NCBI RefSeq assembly: GCF_037975245.1
Contig: NC_092582.1
Location: 16,461,577-16,525,576, forward strand
DNA from: Apostichopus japonicus
Lineage: Eukaryota; Echinodermata; Holothuroidea; Aspidochirotida; Stichopodidae
Direction: 5' to 3'
DNA length: 64,000 nt
Each line of letters begins with the position of its first letter. The stretch's first letter is position 1. Shown here in pieces: positions 1 through 12,260 of this stretch. Both the position numbers and the translations under genes were made by a program. Under the pieces are notes generated by a model. It was not told the DNA's origin. It saw only the letters and a list, made by a program, of their open reading frames with translations, and searched no databases.

Positions 1-1080
1 GATACCAAATTTACATTTCTATTGTCGAAAGCCTCCCTGGGTAATTAACATCGCCTCTTGCTGGGTCTTTGTTCATATTTCTCAGCGTCGATTCAAAGGG
101 TGTGTAGGAGTCAATCTCTTTTGTTATAAAACCGCAGGTTTTAATGGAATAAAAAACCAATTTTCTTTTGGCAATATAGTTATTATGGCGCGCCGTGTGA
201 ACTCATTATACACGTCCACTTGACGATTTATATTGTTGACGTTAAGTTTATCATGCGTTAATGTTTACACCCATTAAAACGTTGATATCATCTCATGATA
301 TGATGTTGTTCTAAACTGAATGTCATATTCGTCTGAACTTAGGTCCAAGTATAGGAAGACTCATCCTAGTCCTGGATTTACCGTGACCTCCCACAGTTAT
401 GATTTAGCAACAAGTTTGAATCAAAATGGCGACCGAATTCTAGTTCAATCGGTTGTCTTTCTAACATACAACCTCGCACACATTACATCACAGTTTTGCC
501 TGCTACAAATGAAACGTTTTGGACCAAGGATTTGGTTATTCATTTCACCATTCCCCCCCCCCCCACTTCCGAAACCCAGGGGCGGCCCAGGATTTAAAAA
601 CAGAAGGGGATGTGGCCATGAGATCGTTGAAGCGGACTTCCATAAAAAGGTGTCCTTCGTGAAATGGTCTATTCTGAGGCACATTAAAGCCGTACAATTG
701 AGCCTTAACTTAGGTATACAATTCAAGATTGTGTCAATAACTATTTTTTTTTTGGGTTTGGGGTTGAAAAGGGTGTGGGTGGAGGCGGTGCACACCCCAA
801 CAACACACGGGATCATCGCCTGGGTATCGATTATATAGTCAAGGCAAAATGGTGAACTAAGAAACCCTCCTGCTGTTTATCAAATTCGTTTCTTAAGTCT
901 ATTTGGTAGTTACTAATTTTTATTCTAATGTAAGCATGAATGAAAATGACATGAAATATTTGTATATAGTGGGGTTTTTTTCTCTCGGAAACTTCGCGAA
1001 AATTACCAACATGCATTAGAACACAAATCTGTTAATGTCGAAAAGATTCGGTTGCAGATAGCTACTATGACGTATATTAT
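1..1080. other. Upstream flank, no gene recognised
   Basis: Mostly single-copy-looking AT-rich DNA. A poly-C run near 549-560 is followed at about 580-600 by a 'ggggcggcccaggattt' motif that resembles the ends of the short inverted-repeat elements elsewhere in the window, so part of it may be an old transposon fragment. The open frames here (for example 320-838 on + and 445-816 on -) overlap each other, cross the poly-C run and resemble nothing I know. I do not call them genes. Confidence 0.5.
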
Positions 1081-1112
1081 ATTATATTATATTATATATA
1101 TATATATATATA
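1081..1112. repeat. (ATATT)n/(AT)n microsatellite
   Basis: A run of TATAT-A units grades into a pure TA dinucleotide repeat. A short (CA)n run follows at about 1141-1160. Confidence 0.9.
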
Positions 1113-1930
1113 TTCATGCATAAGCTGACATGACGTACATGCACACACACACACACACACCTGTTCAAAATTACTACTTATTGACTAGAGTCCTCTATCA
1201 TTACCATGGCAACTGCCTACTTCCATTAATATTTCTACTTTAATTAGCTCAAACATTGTCTCATATTTTATTCTATGTTATTACTTTTTCACAATATTGC
1301 GATAAGGAGCTGAAATTTTTTGCAGGTCGATATTTTCTTAATAATCTTCCACATACCATAACCAAGGTTGCCCGATATTAGCTCATTAATCCTGACAATT
1401 TCGCTCACAGCATCAATAGTTATTTTGATTAAAATAATGAATTGCCTGGAACCAAAAACCTACCTTATATAACCGAATCTACCTTTTTTTTTTCTTTTTT
1501 GGGGAAACATTTTAATGGGAGCAGATGCGTATTAAAAAACCCAACTCGTCTTTTTCGCTCCGCGAGATGTCTTTGTTAGTTAATGGATTGCGCACGCGTA
1601 GAAAGGAAATGGTGCGTGCGGGTAATGCTCTGAATTAGAAGTAAAAAAGGAGGAAATTCCGAGGTCGCTTCTTCTAATATTATATATTTTATACATCACT
1701 TTTGATAATGCATTCCACTATTAGAATATGGATCCGCTTAACAATATATTCACATTTTACACATTCTCCTGAAGGTTGTTTTTCTCTCCCTCTCTCCCAC
1801 TCTCTCAGTAATCTTTTAATGGACACAATATGTGTCATTTTAATTTCTTCATCTTATTCATGAATTTTTGTTTCTAACTGATTGATGTCGACCAGGTATA
1901 TTAATGCGAGTTGCATCACGTGACTTAAGG

Positions 1931-1933
<3 letters not shown>
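1113..1933. other. Upstream flank, no gene seen
   Basis: AT-rich DNA with a T-run at about 1484-1500 and pyrimidine-rich 'ctctctccc' sequence at about 1785-1805. No open frame, splice pair or repeat family could be recognised. Confidence 0.4.

Positions 1934-1973
<40 letters not shown>
1934..1973. repeat. (TA)n microsatellite
   Basis: About 20 uninterrupted TA units between 'gggtg' and 'ccagc'. Confidence 0.95.
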
Positions 1974-1975
<2 letters not shown>

Positions 1976-2620
1976 AGCAATTACAATTACTATATTACGC
2001 ATTATAGATAGAGTATAGACTAGTCTTTTAGGAGATATAATGTCTCCTTGGCTTCGAAAAGGAAATTTGAGAATAATACAAAAATAATGATAGCACAAAA
2101 CTGTAAATGTAACTCGCTTTTTGGGGAATAAGTGGTATCAGTTTAGACGGAGTGTAGCATCCAGTTATGTGTCGATATCTGAAGTTTTCACCTGAGAGAA
2201 GCAAATTTACCATACGACACAAAAATGCAGCTTGCCAAGAAAATTTAAGTATCAATTTTGTGATGCTTATAAAGAAAGATTTTCTTAACAATATAATCGT
2301 TAGGAACCCCCCCCCCCCACAGTGGTCAGTGTTTAACTCACCCCACAGCCCCCTGCCTTTGTGAACCAGACACCCACCCCTCTCATTAGCTACTCAAAAG
2401 GCAAGCTAACACGTGTCTGTTGAGTTTTGTATGCCTCATGAATTTTGTAATCGGTGATCTGGTTCATGCATGGCGACTCTCGGTGTTTGAAGTTTAATAC
2501 CAAGGTCAGGTTTAGAGAAAAATATCATTTGTATTTATTATTCAACACTCGTTTCTGCAACAACAACAAAACAAAACAAGAAAAACATCGAAAAGTTGTC
2601 TAACATAGCCATATTTTATA

Positions 2621-2721
2621 GATAGATCGATCGATCGATCGCTAGATAGATAGATATCTATATATATAGATAGCTATATAGACAGACATACAGACATACA
2701 GACAAACAGACAGACAGACTG
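2621..2721. repeat. Compound GATA/GATC/GACA microsatellite
   Basis: Successive tetranucleotide blocks: gata, then gatc/cgat, gata with ctata, then gaca with gacata variants. It belongs to the same GATA/GACA class as the larger array at 16.4 kb. Confidence 0.9.
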
Positions 2722-2977
2722 ACAACGTCCGTCCCTTGGATGAGCCTTACAAATACAAATTTTGTTGTTGCGAAATTTCCATTCTGAAACCGAGTGGGGA
2801 TCTATTTCGTAAATAGTTGTTCAAATAGCTTTTTGGGTGATTAGTTTTCCGTCACGGTGACTACGTACAAGCTTCCAAATGTACAAATATTATCATGTAA
2901 AGCCATCAATCATAAATGGGCTGGTCACATAACTATATAGCACGGTTCCCAAGGTTATATATCAATCCATCCATCCA

Positions 2978-2978
<1 letters not shown>

Positions 2979-3074
<96 letters not shown>

Positions 3075-3269
3075 ATATGTGTGTGTGTGTATGTGTATGT
3101 ACGTATGGGTATATGTACACGCATCGTAAGCATTTATATGCATATGGATATATATATTTGTATATGTGTATGTGTATGTGAATATATGTTTCTGCGCATG
3201 GGTTGCGTATGGTATGCGTATGGGTACGTATTCATTATGCACGTATATATATATATATACATATATATT

Positions 3270-3306
<37 letters not shown>

Positions 3307-3346
3307 GTTGATACTAGATGAGACTAGTGGAACACTCTAACTATAA

Positions 3347-3436
<90 letters not shown>
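2979..3436. repeat. Large interrupted (TA)n/(TG)n microsatellite block
   Basis: TA tracts broken by single 'attt' interruptions (2980-3080), then TG/TATG-rich sequence (3078-3240), TA again (3243-3306), about 43 bases of unique DNA, and a pure TA tract at about 3350-3436. Long open frames on both strands here (Ile/Tyr or Ile/Tyr/His repeats) are products of the repeat. Confidence 0.95.
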
Positions 3437-3441
<5 letters not shown>

Positions 3442-3632
3442 ATACATAATACATTTATATATTCGCGATTACACAACGTAATGGGGAAATAAATTATCTA
3501 GTCTATTTTCGTCAAACATTAGGGGAAAAAAATGTGTCTCCCTTTTCTTGGCTTCGATGTTTTTCCGTCAGACTTGAATGAACATAACAGATGTGACGGC
3601 TGACGAGCCCGTAATTTAAGGCTCTGATTGAT

Positions 3633-3833
3633 TTGAAATTGATCATGGGTCGTTTGAAGGCAATTAGAGGGAAATTTAAATCAAATTTGATGAACGTGTC
3701 AAGAACGTACGCTATAAACAATGAGTTAATTGAAAAAAACATGCTTTTAAGGGAACGCTGCACATGCATGAACTTGCAAATAGAAGCCGAAAGATTAAAA
3801 AAAAAACTAAAAGAAAAAACCCATCATGAATAA
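3633..3833 (+). CDS. Small ORF, 66 codons, basic and coiled-coil-like; unrecognised
   Basis: I do not recognise this. From the Met at 3645 the frame reads MGRLKAIRGKFKSNLMNVSR and continues with Lys/Arg/Glu-rich sequence showing roughly heptad-spaced Leu/Ile/Met, ending in a run of lysines and a TAA at 3831-3833. The composition is that of a short coiled coil, and no simple repeat underlies the frame, unlike most open frames nearby. A donor-like 'aag|gtgagg' follows just after the stop. The frame could be an isolated exon, a decayed pseudogene, or chance in AT-rich DNA. It has no convincing upstream acceptor and no neighbour that explains it. Confidence 0.15.
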   Translation: MKLIMGRLKAIRGKFKSNLMNVSRTYAINNELIEKNMLLRERCTCMNLQIEAERLKKKLKEKTHHE

Positions 3834-4642
3834 GGTGAGGACTGGTGTAATGAGATGGGAATGATAAGCTGTCAAGAGCTTTCTTTGAGTGATATTTTTA
3901 GTTAATTCAAAATACTCCTTCATTACGTCAAAACAGATTGTCTGGTTTGGTAAACTGAAGGACATTTTTACCACTTCTGATAGTAGTTGGCGATCAATTT
4001 TTTGCACTCAGAGCTAACTCTATACCTACATGTATATAACGTATATATGTGATATCGGAGTATAGACACGCGAGTCCTTAAAATGCGTTCAGAACTTGTA
4101 AATTAAATGGGGTGTTTCTTTGCCGAATGGCTGCAAATCGAGCTCCGTCCGCCCCTTTGCACCCCCCCCCCCTCCCCGCACGCCCCTCCAAACCCGCCTT
4201 CTAAAAAGAAACATGAAGATAACAAGTTTTGCAAGCCTATAAAAGTAACGCCATGGTGGTAACTTTTTTCCCCCAATTTGTGATGTCGGAGTGAATCAAT
4301 ATCCTGTGAAACTTTGAAATTAAAATTTGAAATCATTGTGCTCAATATTGAATATAACATTTTCTTATAACTTAAAACTTAAAACCAATATACTCGTTTA
4401 AAATAATCGATGTTATGTTCAGACTTATAGACTTGATCAAAACTTCGGTGACTGCCACAATTTTTTTCAGAAGCGAAGGAATACAGAAAGTGTTAACTTC
4501 TGAGATGTTGGGGGGGGGGCAGGGGGGTTTGTTTGGAAGTTTTCACTTCTGTAGCAAAAACATATGTGCAGGGTTCATTGTTGATACTATATTTTGCAAC
4601 TGTTCCCCCAAAATAATAAATAATGTTCACCTTGACAATAAC
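3834..4642. other. Upstream flank with C-run and G-run, no gene
   Basis: A poly-C run near 4163-4173 and a G-rich run near 4510-4527 interrupt otherwise unremarkable AT-rich DNA. Short open frames across them are Pro- or Gly-rich artefacts. Confidence 0.4.
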
Positions 4643-4646
4643 ATAT

Positions 4647-4684
<38 letters not shown>
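4643..4684. repeat. (TA)n microsatellite
   Basis: TA repeat with one AATA interruption. It makes the Ile/Tyr-repeat open frames on both strands. Confidence 0.9.
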
Positions 4685-4690
<6 letters not shown>

Positions 4691-5149
4691 CAAAATATCA
4701 AACACGTGTACAGTGTGAACAATGTGGATGCTCCGTGCTTGGCTTGTATGTTATGTAGAATAAGAAGCTCGCCTTGTTCAGTAGTATTATTTTCAATGCA
4801 TTTATGATGAAATACGGTTGTTCTATCCGTTACCGTGTCATTAATCATGCTCGCGACACCCAATGTTAACGATACAATTAATCAACAAGGTTAATTTAAC
4901 ATACTATACACCCGCCGACCCATGCACGCTGTCTTCATAATCATGATGGTCTCGCTCTCCTTGTCGATCACAATGATTAATTGAAGCCAAGAAGTAATGA
5001 CTATATATGGTTTTCTGCGAAATGTAATAAATAATGTGAACTGTATGTATTCAACAACACTGTTGTCAGAAATCATCGAAGCAACAACATTGAATGAATA
5101 CGGTGTTCTATAGGCATATATCGTTCCGTGAGTCAATACGTCGTCTATT

Positions 5150-6860
5150 GTCTATGGTTTAGATTACATCTATGGCAGGGAATTAACGATCAGATTTATT
5201 ATCGATACAAAAAAATATGCACATCTTAAGAAAAATAATTAAAGATTCATTGGCGTAACGCACGTTTTCCTGTTTACGTGCACCGTGCGAATAGTTTTTG
5301 TCCCCTGTATATTCACCGGATAATGTAAGCGGAGAATTATCAATTTACAACCGACTTATGTTTGTAACATGTAAACGAGCTCTTATCCACCTCCCCCTTC
5401 CCCTCCGAGAAAAAGAAAAGGTGGCACTTAACGACACGAAAATGTTTTATTCTCTACCACTAAAGATCCGTTTCATGATATGCACGTAGAAAAAAAAAGA
5501 AGAGTATTTTAAGGGAAATCCTTGAAAGTGCCTCCACAGGAACTGCGCGTGGCTCTCTGCCGATAGCAGAGAGTACCCTAACACACTACCATAATGTGAG
5601 ATATTGTAACCTATACCGTTCGTCCTCCAAAAGGTGATTAAGTTACATTTAATCCTATTATCGTGTGCGGACTTAATGGAGTTCTCTGTAGTAAAATAGA
5701 TATTATGACGACGACAGGTCTCGTGAGGTTTGGGAGATTTCTTTCAACATTTTAAAAAAAGAAAAATATTTAGAAAGAAAGGTATAGGTTAGTCCAGTCA
5801 TTTTTGTTCATGTACATGGCCATTTACTTTCTCCTCGTGGTTGGTACAGCTCTTTGGGGGATTGCACCCATTCGAATTCCAAGATGAGAGAAGTATCGCT
5901 CTCGCAGATTATTAGCTATGCCTGTTACTTTTACGCTCGAGAACCTCAACAGACTGTTCGACAGTGATTAGAGAGGACCCTGCACAGCTTCGATGTCACG
6001 TGACATACTCATAATGAAGCATATTTGACATTCAGAATCCATCGAGAAGAATTTGTCGCCAAGTGTTCAGCTCAATGTGGTGTGATTTGCGAGGGTTCTA
6101 TATCCACTGTGGTCCCCGGTGGGTGACAATGAGCCAAATATGTGGTTAATTACTGTGAGATGGAAAGGACTGTTGAAGTCAAGGCTACTGCATTGATATC
6201 GCTGTCAGAATATATATTCTTAAGTTTTTAATCTCGGGGTATTAACGGAATCTGTTACACATGACAGCTCATGCACATCGTTTGTATTGAGGTACAATAG
6301 GCTGTTATCTTTTACGAGCTCAAGTGACTCTCGTTCTGAATCGGACAGGATTAGAAATCAATTACACCCTTATGGGCAAAGAGGTAACTATTGAAAACTT
6401 CTTCGCTATAGTTTTGTTTTGGGTAATTAATTTCTCACGAGTTCATTAGAGGGTTTTTTAGCCGTCAAGCATTTACTATGCTTGCGTATTTTCAACTATT
6501 GTCAACTGGCCACCCTTTCCTGTGCAGATCCTTGATTTAAAAAAAAAAATCAACAAGTATTTATGAACAAAACTGTGTATTTAAGTATAAGTATTAAGTT
6601 AGTCAAACCGGAGATATAGTTTAAGTTCAAAGTGTTCGTTGAGTTTCGGTTGGCTCTTCGATATTTTCCCTTCTTGCAACAGACATGTCTGAGCCTCTTA
6701 TTCGGTTGTCCACAGCGATAGAAATATCGAACAAAGGTTTTACTTTCCCCCCTTCTTCATCTTCTTCTTATTTTGCTTTTGGACACTGACGGTATACATG
6801 GGATATAGAAAACAAAACATATACCTCCCAACGAGACAACACTCATTGAGCTTTAACTAA
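5150..6860. other. Low-repeat stretch upstream of the first LMO4 coding exon
   Basis: About 1.7 kb with few simple repeats, moderately balanced composition and several imperfect hairpins (for example ctctctgc/gcagagag at about 5552-5572). It lies 0.8-2.5 kb upstream of the coding exon at 7637, which begins with a splice acceptor, so a 5' non-coding exon, promoter or enhancer could lie here. I see no TATA box or donor site good enough to place one. Confidence 0.25.
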
Positions 6861-7636
6861 AGACAGGTGCATTTGATTAACCGATTCTACAATTTGACAA
6901 TTTACAACTGGAGGATGGTCACTGCTATCCTACTTCGACTGTCAATTATTCAATTTGACAAGGCAGCTGCCAAAGAAAAGGCGCGCAAATTAAGAACCCG
7001 CGCAGACGATCGGAAGGAATTTCGTCAAGAAAATCGAAAACAAGACTATACGGCGATCATTATCAAAGCCTGGTGTATTTTTTTTTTTTTTTTGGTTTAA
7101 ATTTATTTTATATATAAATATATATCGTGGTTTTGCTGGTTACAAGATCATCGTGGACGAGTGATATTGCTGTACAATAATCAGTGACAGACATATGTAG
7201 ATCTATATAGAGATGAATTGTCCCCCCATACTGTGATTGAAGCCTTAATTTTTCCGCTTTTACCCTGTTCATTCCTTAACTAATATGATTGAACGCTATG
7301 CCCTGAAGTCTTTTCCCCATTAATAGTAGTTAGATTAATTGCATTCAGACTATAGTAATGACAACCCATCAGTTCCCGGGTTTTTTTCTTCTTTTTTTAA
7401 AACCTAGTTTGAAGGCCTTGTTATATTTTAACAAAAGGGAAATTTCAATATGGAAACACCATAATACAGTTGAAGTCATTAATAAGATAGAAGAAGAAGA
7501 AGAATGTAACATTACATATTATGCGGGGTTTTTTTTTTCTGTGGCAAAATGTAATTAGAGTTAAAGTTTTATAATATGTCGTATTGCCCTTAATTTCTAT
7601 AAGTGGCATTTCATTTCTTCTCCCTTTTCCGTATAG

Positions 7637-7907
7637 TCATGATGGAGACGACAGATACAAGAGCAAATATCGAAAATAACAATCTCCCGCCAAAACCGAC
7701 GATGACGTCAGGAACGGAGAACACAGAAGTTCGCTCGTGCGCCGGTTGTGGCGGGAAAATCAACGACAGATTTCTGCTTAACGCAGTCGATAGATACTGG
7801 CATACGGGCTGTTTAAAGTGTTCTTGTTGCAATGTTCAGTTGACGGAGGTCGGAAATTCATGTTTTTCTAAATCGGATATGATACTCTGCAAAAAAGATT
7901 ATCTCAG
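7637..7907 (+). CDS. LMO4: LMO4, first coding exon (N-terminus and LIM1 domain)
   Basis: LMO4 is a LIM-only nuclear adaptor without a DNA-binding domain. It bridges LDB1-type cofactors and transcription factors. An acceptor (pyrimidine tract, then tatag at 7632-7636) opens the exon. Two ATGs follow at 7639 and 7642; the second has the better context (A at -3, G at +4). Residues 34-87 form LIM1: C34-x2-C37, H55-x2-C58, C61-x2-C64, C84-x2-D87, in a frame reading CAGCGGKINDRFLLNAVD, very close to vertebrate LMO4 as I know it. The Ser/Thr/Pro/Asn-rich residues 1-33 are not recognisably conserved. The exon ends CAG|GTAAGG after two bases of an Arg codon, completed by G28604. LMO1-3 and LHX proteins also have LIM pairs, but the CAGCGGKI start and the match of exon 2 favour LMO4. 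Confidence 0.93.
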
Positions 7908-8396
7908 GTAAGGTTTTTCATCGTTCTTTATCTTTAATAAACGCAATCCGGGGATTAATTTTTTTTACAGCATTGTGCACGTCGGAACTCTTATTTATAT
8001 GGGGAGCCGTTTGATCTGTTCCAGACAAAAACGTACGCTATCAATGAATGGCTTTAAAGAGACTTATAATAGTAGTGACCAAACAATACGTTAGATATGA
8101 TTAACTTGCTGCAGTGTTCCAAACGTTACAGCAGACTTTTTTTTAAAGCTATTCCATGGCGGTGGTGAAAAGATATGGTCATGATAGTCTAGCCTTGAGA
8201 GAATTAATGGCAGCATTAAACTATACTTATTTCAAATTTGGCTTCGATTCATCGAGTACAACCCCTTGTAATATTTATTTCCACTAGTCCTGGGAGGGGT
8301 GGGCCGGTGAGGGGAGTGGGGGTTAATTTAAAGCTCTGTCTGTTTTATATGAGGAGTACTTGTATGTATGTATATGTACATAAATATACTCCTCAT

Positions 8397-8475
8397 CTGA
8401 GTCTCTCCTATTCTGAAGTACTCCTGTATTAAAGAACTCCTGTACTGAAGTACTCCTGTACTGTGTATACTACTG
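8397..8475. repeat. 16-bp tandem repeat (about 3-4 diverging units)
   Basis: Units of the form gaagtactcctgtact repeat with small changes, next to a related diverging 'actgtactgt' tail. Confidence 0.75.
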
Positions 8476-8489
8476 TACTGTGAACTACA

Positions 8490-8495
8490 TGTATA

Positions 8496-8529
<34 letters not shown>

Positions 8530-8611
8530 AATACATACACACACACACATATATATATATATATATTCATATATATATATATATATAAATACATACACAC
8601 ACACACATATA

Positions 8612-8648
<37 letters not shown>

Positions 8649-8700
8649 GTATAGATAGATGGATGGATGGATGGATCTATTTATCTATCTATCCTTCCTT
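8490..8700. repeat. (TA)n, (CA)n and (GATG/GATA)n microsatellite cluster
   Basis: TA tracts flank two copies of an 'aaatacatacacacacacacata' type block about 65 bp apart, so the block is itself duplicated. A gatagatggatgg run and a ccttcc run follow at 8655-8700. Confidence 0.9.
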
Positions 8701-10668
8701 CCATCATGTATTCTTTCAGTAATACAACAGAAATATGACAGCAAATCTATGTAAGGTATACGTATTAAAAATCCACCGCGTGCAAATCTTCAGAATGTGC
8801 AAGTCGAGTTTAAGGTCTCACATAATTACATAACCATCCTGTATAAAGACTTTCTTTGACATCATTTCTCGGCTGTTTCAGTTTTCATGTCAAGTACAAT
8901 ACATTGACAATTTATCACCGCATACAGGAAGACAAAGAAACCATTGTATATAGGTTATATGAAACTGCGATTTCCCATACATCGCATCTTCATAATTAGG
9001 TTTCAATTCTTTCTTGTAATAACAAAATAATTTCCAAAAATTCCCATTTTCTCGTCCTTTTGGTCTGATAAATTAAAAAAAAAAAGTAAAAAAAAAAAAT
9101 TGGAATTCCTTATAGGCTTTCTATACGCTTTCCAAAAAAACAAATGCCTCCTTTCTCAACTTTGTCTTATCGATTTTAAACTAAAGAGAGAAAACAGAGA
9201 AAAGAGTCTACTTGTTCCAAAATTCCCCTTGTCATTGATTTATTTCTTACGGTGCAATGCTCATATAATACACTGACATAATCTAACAAGTATGCATGGT
9301 TGGGGCCATTATTTCTGGCCACGCGAAAAACCGACACAAATTTACGATACAAAAAAACGGCAACTTCTTTTTTTAAGAGCAATTTGCTGTCTTCCTTAAT
9401 GCACTAGACACGACCAGAAAAATTCGATCCAATAGCAATTAGTTGCATTTTACGGTTCGCATTTTGTCCCCTCGGAGTATCCCTAGTTAATTGATCTCAA
9501 CACAAGTGATTCCGCCAAGTAATTTAGGGGGGCTTTTTTCCTTCTTCGCATCGCTTCTTTAACTACTGTTTCCAATGTGTGTGTGTTTTTTTTTTCTTTT
9601 TTGTAGGACTGTGAGGGCTTTTGTCCGTAATTCGGCCCAACAAATTTAATCCCTCGCTAATGAAAAGTGGCATACAGTTGTCTGTCAAATATATACACTC
9701 CCATTCGGAGTAGTGTGTATTATTGTGCGTCGACTTGAAGCTAACAGCTTCATTAAGCTATAGCCGTTCTTCCATCGCAAAAATGTAACGGGTTAATTCT
9801 GCCAGCCATTCAAACCCAGAGTTCTTTGATGGGTGTAATCCCGGCCAGGATTTACTCTGTCGGTCGATAATCCTTCACGCTAGAATTGATAGCGCTAGAA
9901 ACAACCATAAACATATTGACTTGTAAGATTTCAACTGTATGCATGGTTAAGTAGATATACATCCAATGTTTCCAGCAGTTAATTTAAACTTCTTTTTTTG
10001 GTTTTGCACTCTCAACAAAAGACAAGATGAATTGAGGCATGTGAAAACTCAATTTTAATTTCCTCTGTTACAAAAGAGGTAAAGGAATGAATGTATTATA
10101 GTCTCTTCTGATTCTATTGTTGTTGTTCTTCAATCTTGGCGCTTGGTAGTTTTTAGAATTCTTTTCGTTTAATACAAACACAACGTCCTTGCTGGTTTAG
10201 AACTCGTTATGTTCTGTGTTGCGTTAAATCACAATTGTCGCCAGCTCTCTCGTTAAATAAGTTATTGCTGGATTCTCTAGAGGTATTTCAATCGTTTCTA
10301 AAAAAAAATTGTTTAGCTTTATTATCAAAACATATATATATATATATATTTGTTTACATATTTTTGGTTATTTTGATAGATGGTGTGTTCTGGTTCCAAA
10401 CAAACAAAAATTAATGTTAAGACTTGTTGGGAACAAAGTCAAGAAATTCATCTAACTTTTGAACTCATCAGATGGGCTATAAAGGGTGGTACACCCAGTC
10501 ACCAAAGCATATAGCGGGGGGGGGGGTGAGGGGGGTAGTGGTATGGCCCCTTTTCATTCTGACACAAAAATCCAATTGTAGTTATTTGCACAACCTTTGT
10601 AATTTATAGCATGCCTTAGAAAGCACATCTTTGACTTCTAGAATTCCTCTACGGTGGGACGGGGGTGG

Positions 10669-10969
10669 GGAGGTGGCAGGCGCGTAGCCAGGGGGGCGAA
10701 GGGGGCAGCCGCCGCCCCCTTGAGCATATTTTAAAAAAAATTAATGTTCTTATGATATCGCTAGTATTTTCAAAAGAGAAAATGCTAAGATGCAACTTAC
10801 AAGGCCTGGGAAGTGCCATTTCCAGCGATCTGGGAGGCATTTTTAGCCAAAATTTTCTTGTACGCTTCGCGCCAACCCATGGTGGCGCTACGCTTAGATA
10901 GTTTGCAATGCCGAATCTACAGTTTCGCCCCTCCCTTGGCAAATTCTTGGCTAGGCGCCTGGGAGGTGG
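10669..10969. mobile_element. hAT-like MITE with 14-bp terminal inverted repeats and 8-bp target duplication
   Basis: The termini are CAGGCGCGTAGCCA (10677-10690) and the complement of CAGGCGCCTAGCCA (10948-10961), 13 of 14 identical. They are flanked by an exact 8-bp direct repeat ggaggtgg (10669-10676 and 10962-10969). An 8-bp duplication with CAG-starting ends is characteristic of the hAT superfamily. The 285-bp body has no transposase frame. Its interior (about 10780-10900) is repeated in diverged form at about 59.43-59.53 and 60.33-60.46 kb. Open frames across it on both strands are not genes. Confidence 0.8.
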
Positions 10970-12224
10970 GGAGGGAGGGAGACTTCCATACTTCCTCCTT
11001 ATATGAGATTCGACTTTAAAGACCGCAGAACCACACCACCTCCTTGCTTATTGCTTCATGTTGCTATATAGTTGGTATATACAGGTGTATATAGTTGGTA
11101 TATAGTTGGTGTATACGACAGGTCATTATAATATTTTCATTATTTCAAATACCCCTGCTATACGGTATATATATATTTATAAAAGCCCAAGCCATTCCCG
11201 CAACGTGTATAAACATGCGACCAATGGCGGGGGTTATTGCCCGCATTTGATTTGCAGGATCAATCCAAATTGTCGTACTGTATAGTACCAGCGACCGTAT
11301 GGCGGCGACTCGATGGCATCCACGCAACGTATTTTTAGCAATGATGATATACATACATATATATTCATAAGGCTGGCCCATTTGTTATGTTTAGGCTATA
11401 TATACTGCTTGGGCGAAAAGTCCGGGTATCATAAACAGAGATATCTATTGTATAGTTATACAAAATGATTACGTTTTATCTGACACACACTGACACTGAC
11501 TATTCAGGACAAGTCATGCATATGCATAATGCATTCTCAGTAGTTGCTAAATATTCCCAAACTGCATGTATATATATATATAGATACCTATATAAAACAT
11601 ACCTACATATCCTTCTGGTTATGCAAAAACGGGAAAACGAAATGGCTAAAATCTTTATCTAGGTGGACTAACCAGTTTTAATATGTTCCCTGCTGTGCAA
11701 GTCCTATAGGTTTTTTTTTTTTCATTTCTTTCAAATCTCCTTCCCAATTACATTCCCTGCAAGTTTTAAATATGGGATATGCTGGATTGGTTTCTTCACC
11801 CAATTTCTTCAAAGTTAAGCATGCATTATGTAGTAATAGCCAAACCCTCGTATACACATAGCATGTTATCGCACAAAGCTTGTTTACTTGTCATTGTAGA
11901 CCTTTATGTCAAAGTAGTTCAAATAATCTATTGGTATTAATCAAGAATAATAAAGATACATTCTCTAGTTTCTTGCAAATCACATGTAGACATTCTCTCC
12001 CCAGTTTACGTCAGTGATCGCCCCTTGCTATGCATCTATGCAGATGACGTATTGAATCATATTAACCGTTTTTCTTTTTCTTCACTTTTTTTGTAGAAAG
12101 ATTATTATAAGAACCGTCACTTAAAAGCTTCGGTACATGCTTCGTCAATCATGATAAATGTCCAACTATTTTCCCCGAACCATTTCTGGAATTTAAACTT
12201 AAAGACAATATGCAGAAGAGAGAA

Positions 12225-12260
12225 TTAGAAGCTCCCCCCCCCCCCTAGAAAAAAAAAGTT
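12225..12260. repeat. poly-C/poly-A tract
   Basis: A run of 11 C followed by A-rich sequence. A (TTC)n run lies nearby at about 12460-12510 and produces Glu-rich and Ser-rich shadow frames. Confidence 0.8.

Noticed and set aside
320-838. 172-codon + strand frame near the window start
   Set aside because: It crosses a poly-C run and a transposon-end-like motif, has an overlapping minus-strand frame of 123 codons, and resembles no protein.
2916-3311. 131-codon and overlapping frames of Tyr/Ile repeats
   Set aside because: They are translations of (TA)n/(TG)n sequence; the same pattern is open on the opposite strand. The frames at 16136-16483, 30088-30426 and 43083-43474 are rejected for the same reason.
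9590-9680. Extra LMO4 exon after the strong T-rich acceptor ending at 9605
   Set aside because: No open frame in the needed phase and no LIM-type residues. LIM1 continues directly into the exon at 28604.
10442-10484. Second hammerhead on the minus strand (CTGATGAG word)
   Set aside because: No GAAA core strand or stem II at a usable distance.
10649-10942. 97-codon minus-strand frame and its + strand overlaps
   Set aside because: They lie inside the MITE. Similar frames at 59266-59544 and 60360-60608 come from copies of the same repeat.
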